From contig JALGAS010000007.1 of assembly GCA_023078685.1 (NCBI GenBank), forward strand, positions 310,001 through 374,000: DNA of 64,000 nucleotides. The letters are read 5' to 3'. A model generated the notes under the pieces. It saw nothing but the letters and a program-made list of their open reading frames with translations. It ran no database searches and was not told the DNA's origin. A program made the position numbers and the translations under genes. Below are positions 63,258 through 64,000 of the stretch, piece after piece (within the stretch, counting starts at the first letter, position 1; each line of letters opens with the position of its first letter). Origin of the DNA: Neopestalotiopsis rosae. Taxonomy: Eukaryota; Ascomycota; Sordariomycetes; Amphisphaeriales; Sporocadaceae.

Positions 63258-64000
63258 CTACCTCCTCTTTGCCACAATAATGACTGCTCGAACAGCTCCC
63301 GACGCGACAAAGAATTTCAAAACCTTTTGAAAAACTCGATATCTTGTCAGCGCAATACCATACACAGACAGACTCTCGGCTTGGCGGTCAATGAAATCGA
63401 CTAGACCAGGAAATACATCGGACGTGACGTCCCGGGTCTCGATCAGCTCCGAATCGAAGCCTGCTTTAACAAGCTGGGCTCGATACTCGGCCAACGGGAG
63501 AAACGTGCCCCATGGACACTGGGATGCCACACCAAGTACTTGTGCGATGAGTCGCTGCACCCGCGTGGCATTTCCGCTGAGAAGCAGATCGAAAGCCATG
63601 ATCGAGGCGTCGAGCTCCGCGGCGGCGAAGCAAAATAGCGGCATACGCGACGGTTTAAAATGGTAGAAGCTATCCAGCCCCAAGACCCAGCGCTCTGTGA
63701 TGCCCACTTTCTGAGCCTGGAGTGCAGAGTATATGGCAGGACTCCATGACGAGGGCTGCGCGGCATCGGCCAAGGATATTTCAATTGAAGCGACACCACC
63801 TTTGGAATGGAGTTCGTCGTCCTTGAGTCTTGTTGCAATGTCGACTTGTGTTTGAACATTCGTCAGACCGATATAGTGGAGATTCCTACCTGCCTTGCCG
63901 AGGAGCCGCACCAGGGCTTTGGTCTGATCTCCGCAACCGATGCCAAGATCGAGTACTGCTACTTCGGTCTTTGCACGCTGTAGACGCGCCAGGGGCGGCA
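63258..64000 (-). CDS. SAM-dependent methyltransferase, class I (N-terminus beyond window)
   Basis: The reverse strand is open from the window edge to the stop at 63258, giving 247 codons after two bases of a split codon. The visible part begins with PPLARLQRAKTEVAVLDLGIGCGDQTKALVRLLG, which contains the SAM-binding motif I (VLDLGIGCGDQ). It continues with a second strand (LHYIGLTNVQTQVDIA) and motif IV-like GLDSFYHFKPSR, where an acidic residue and the YHF pattern are common in fungal small-molecule methyltransferases. The C-terminal half is mostly helical (GTFLPLAEYRAQLVKAGF, ending VIIVAKRR). The substrate is unknown: the remaining gene and its neighbours lie outside the window. It could be a secondary-metabolite tailoring enzyme, but only the fold is secure. 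Confidence -1.
   Translation of the reverse strand, partial: PPLARLQRAKTEVAVLDLGIGCGDQTKALVRLLGKAGRNLHYIGLTNVQTQVDIATRLKDDELHSKGGVASIEISLADAAQPSSWSPAIYSALQAQKVGITERWVLGLDSFYHFKPSRMPLFCFAAAELDASIMAFDLLLSGNATRVQRLIAQVLGVASQCPWGTFLPLAEYRAQLVKAGFDSELIETRDVTSDVFPGLVDFIDRQAESLSVYGIALTRYRVFQKVLKFFVASGAVRAVIIVAKRR

Noticed and set aside
1..64000. Dispersed 5S rRNA, intact transposons, CRISPR
   Set aside because: I looked for 5S core sequences, transposase or reverse transcriptase motifs, long terminal repeats and regularly spaced repeats, and saw none. A computed search could still find degraded copies.

Overview
The window is nuclear DNA from a filamentous ascomycete, most probably a Sordariomycete. 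The reasons are the short introns (mostly 50-90 nt) with GTAAGT or GTATGT-type donors and CTAAC-like branch points, GC-rich third codon positions, and the gene set: APC11, a CLN-type cyclin, IMPDH, an IQGAP, a Gpr1/Fun34/YaaH acetate transporter and a fungal secretory lipase. There are no operons, no CRISPR array, no rRNA and no convincing tRNA. I rebuilt exon structures by reading across the introns. Fifteen protein genes are supported, and two of them run off the window ends.

Layout. 1-4 kb: a truncated rhodanese/mercaptopyruvate sulfurtransferase (minus) diverges from the four-exon APC11 (plus), followed by an unrecognised 277-aa protein with a poly-Gly run. 7.1-8.4 kb: a G1 cyclin (minus). 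8.4-23.8 kb: a 15.4-kb stretch with no gene I can support. 23.8-30.7 kb: two head-to-head genes without a recognised cellular role. One encodes a 581-aa protein with a retropepsin-like DTGA site. The other encodes a 1430-aa protein of unknown architecture with a weakly OTU-like C-terminus. 31-35.5 kb: a zinc-independent MDR oxidoreductase and a 12-TM MFS transporter, both minus. 38-49.4 kb: a membrane-anchored M28 peptidase (plus), IMPDH (minus) and a 1717-aa IQGAP (plus). 51-52 kb: an acetate/ammonia transporter-family gene (minus). 52-64 kb: a sparse region with a three-exon gene for a small secreted six-cysteine protein, a secretory lipase and a truncated SAM methyltransferase, all minus.

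How they fit together. Most genes are unrelated housekeeping functions: cell-cycle control (APC11, cyclin), cytokinesis (IQGAP), purine synthesis (IMPDH), sulfur transfer (Tum1-like), peptide processing (M28) and transport. The least explained part is the divergent pair at 23.8-30.7 kb, which shares a 633-bp promoter region beside the gene desert. The right end is modestly enriched in secreted products (six-Cys protein, lipase), which could reflect host or substrate interaction. That is inference from sequence alone.
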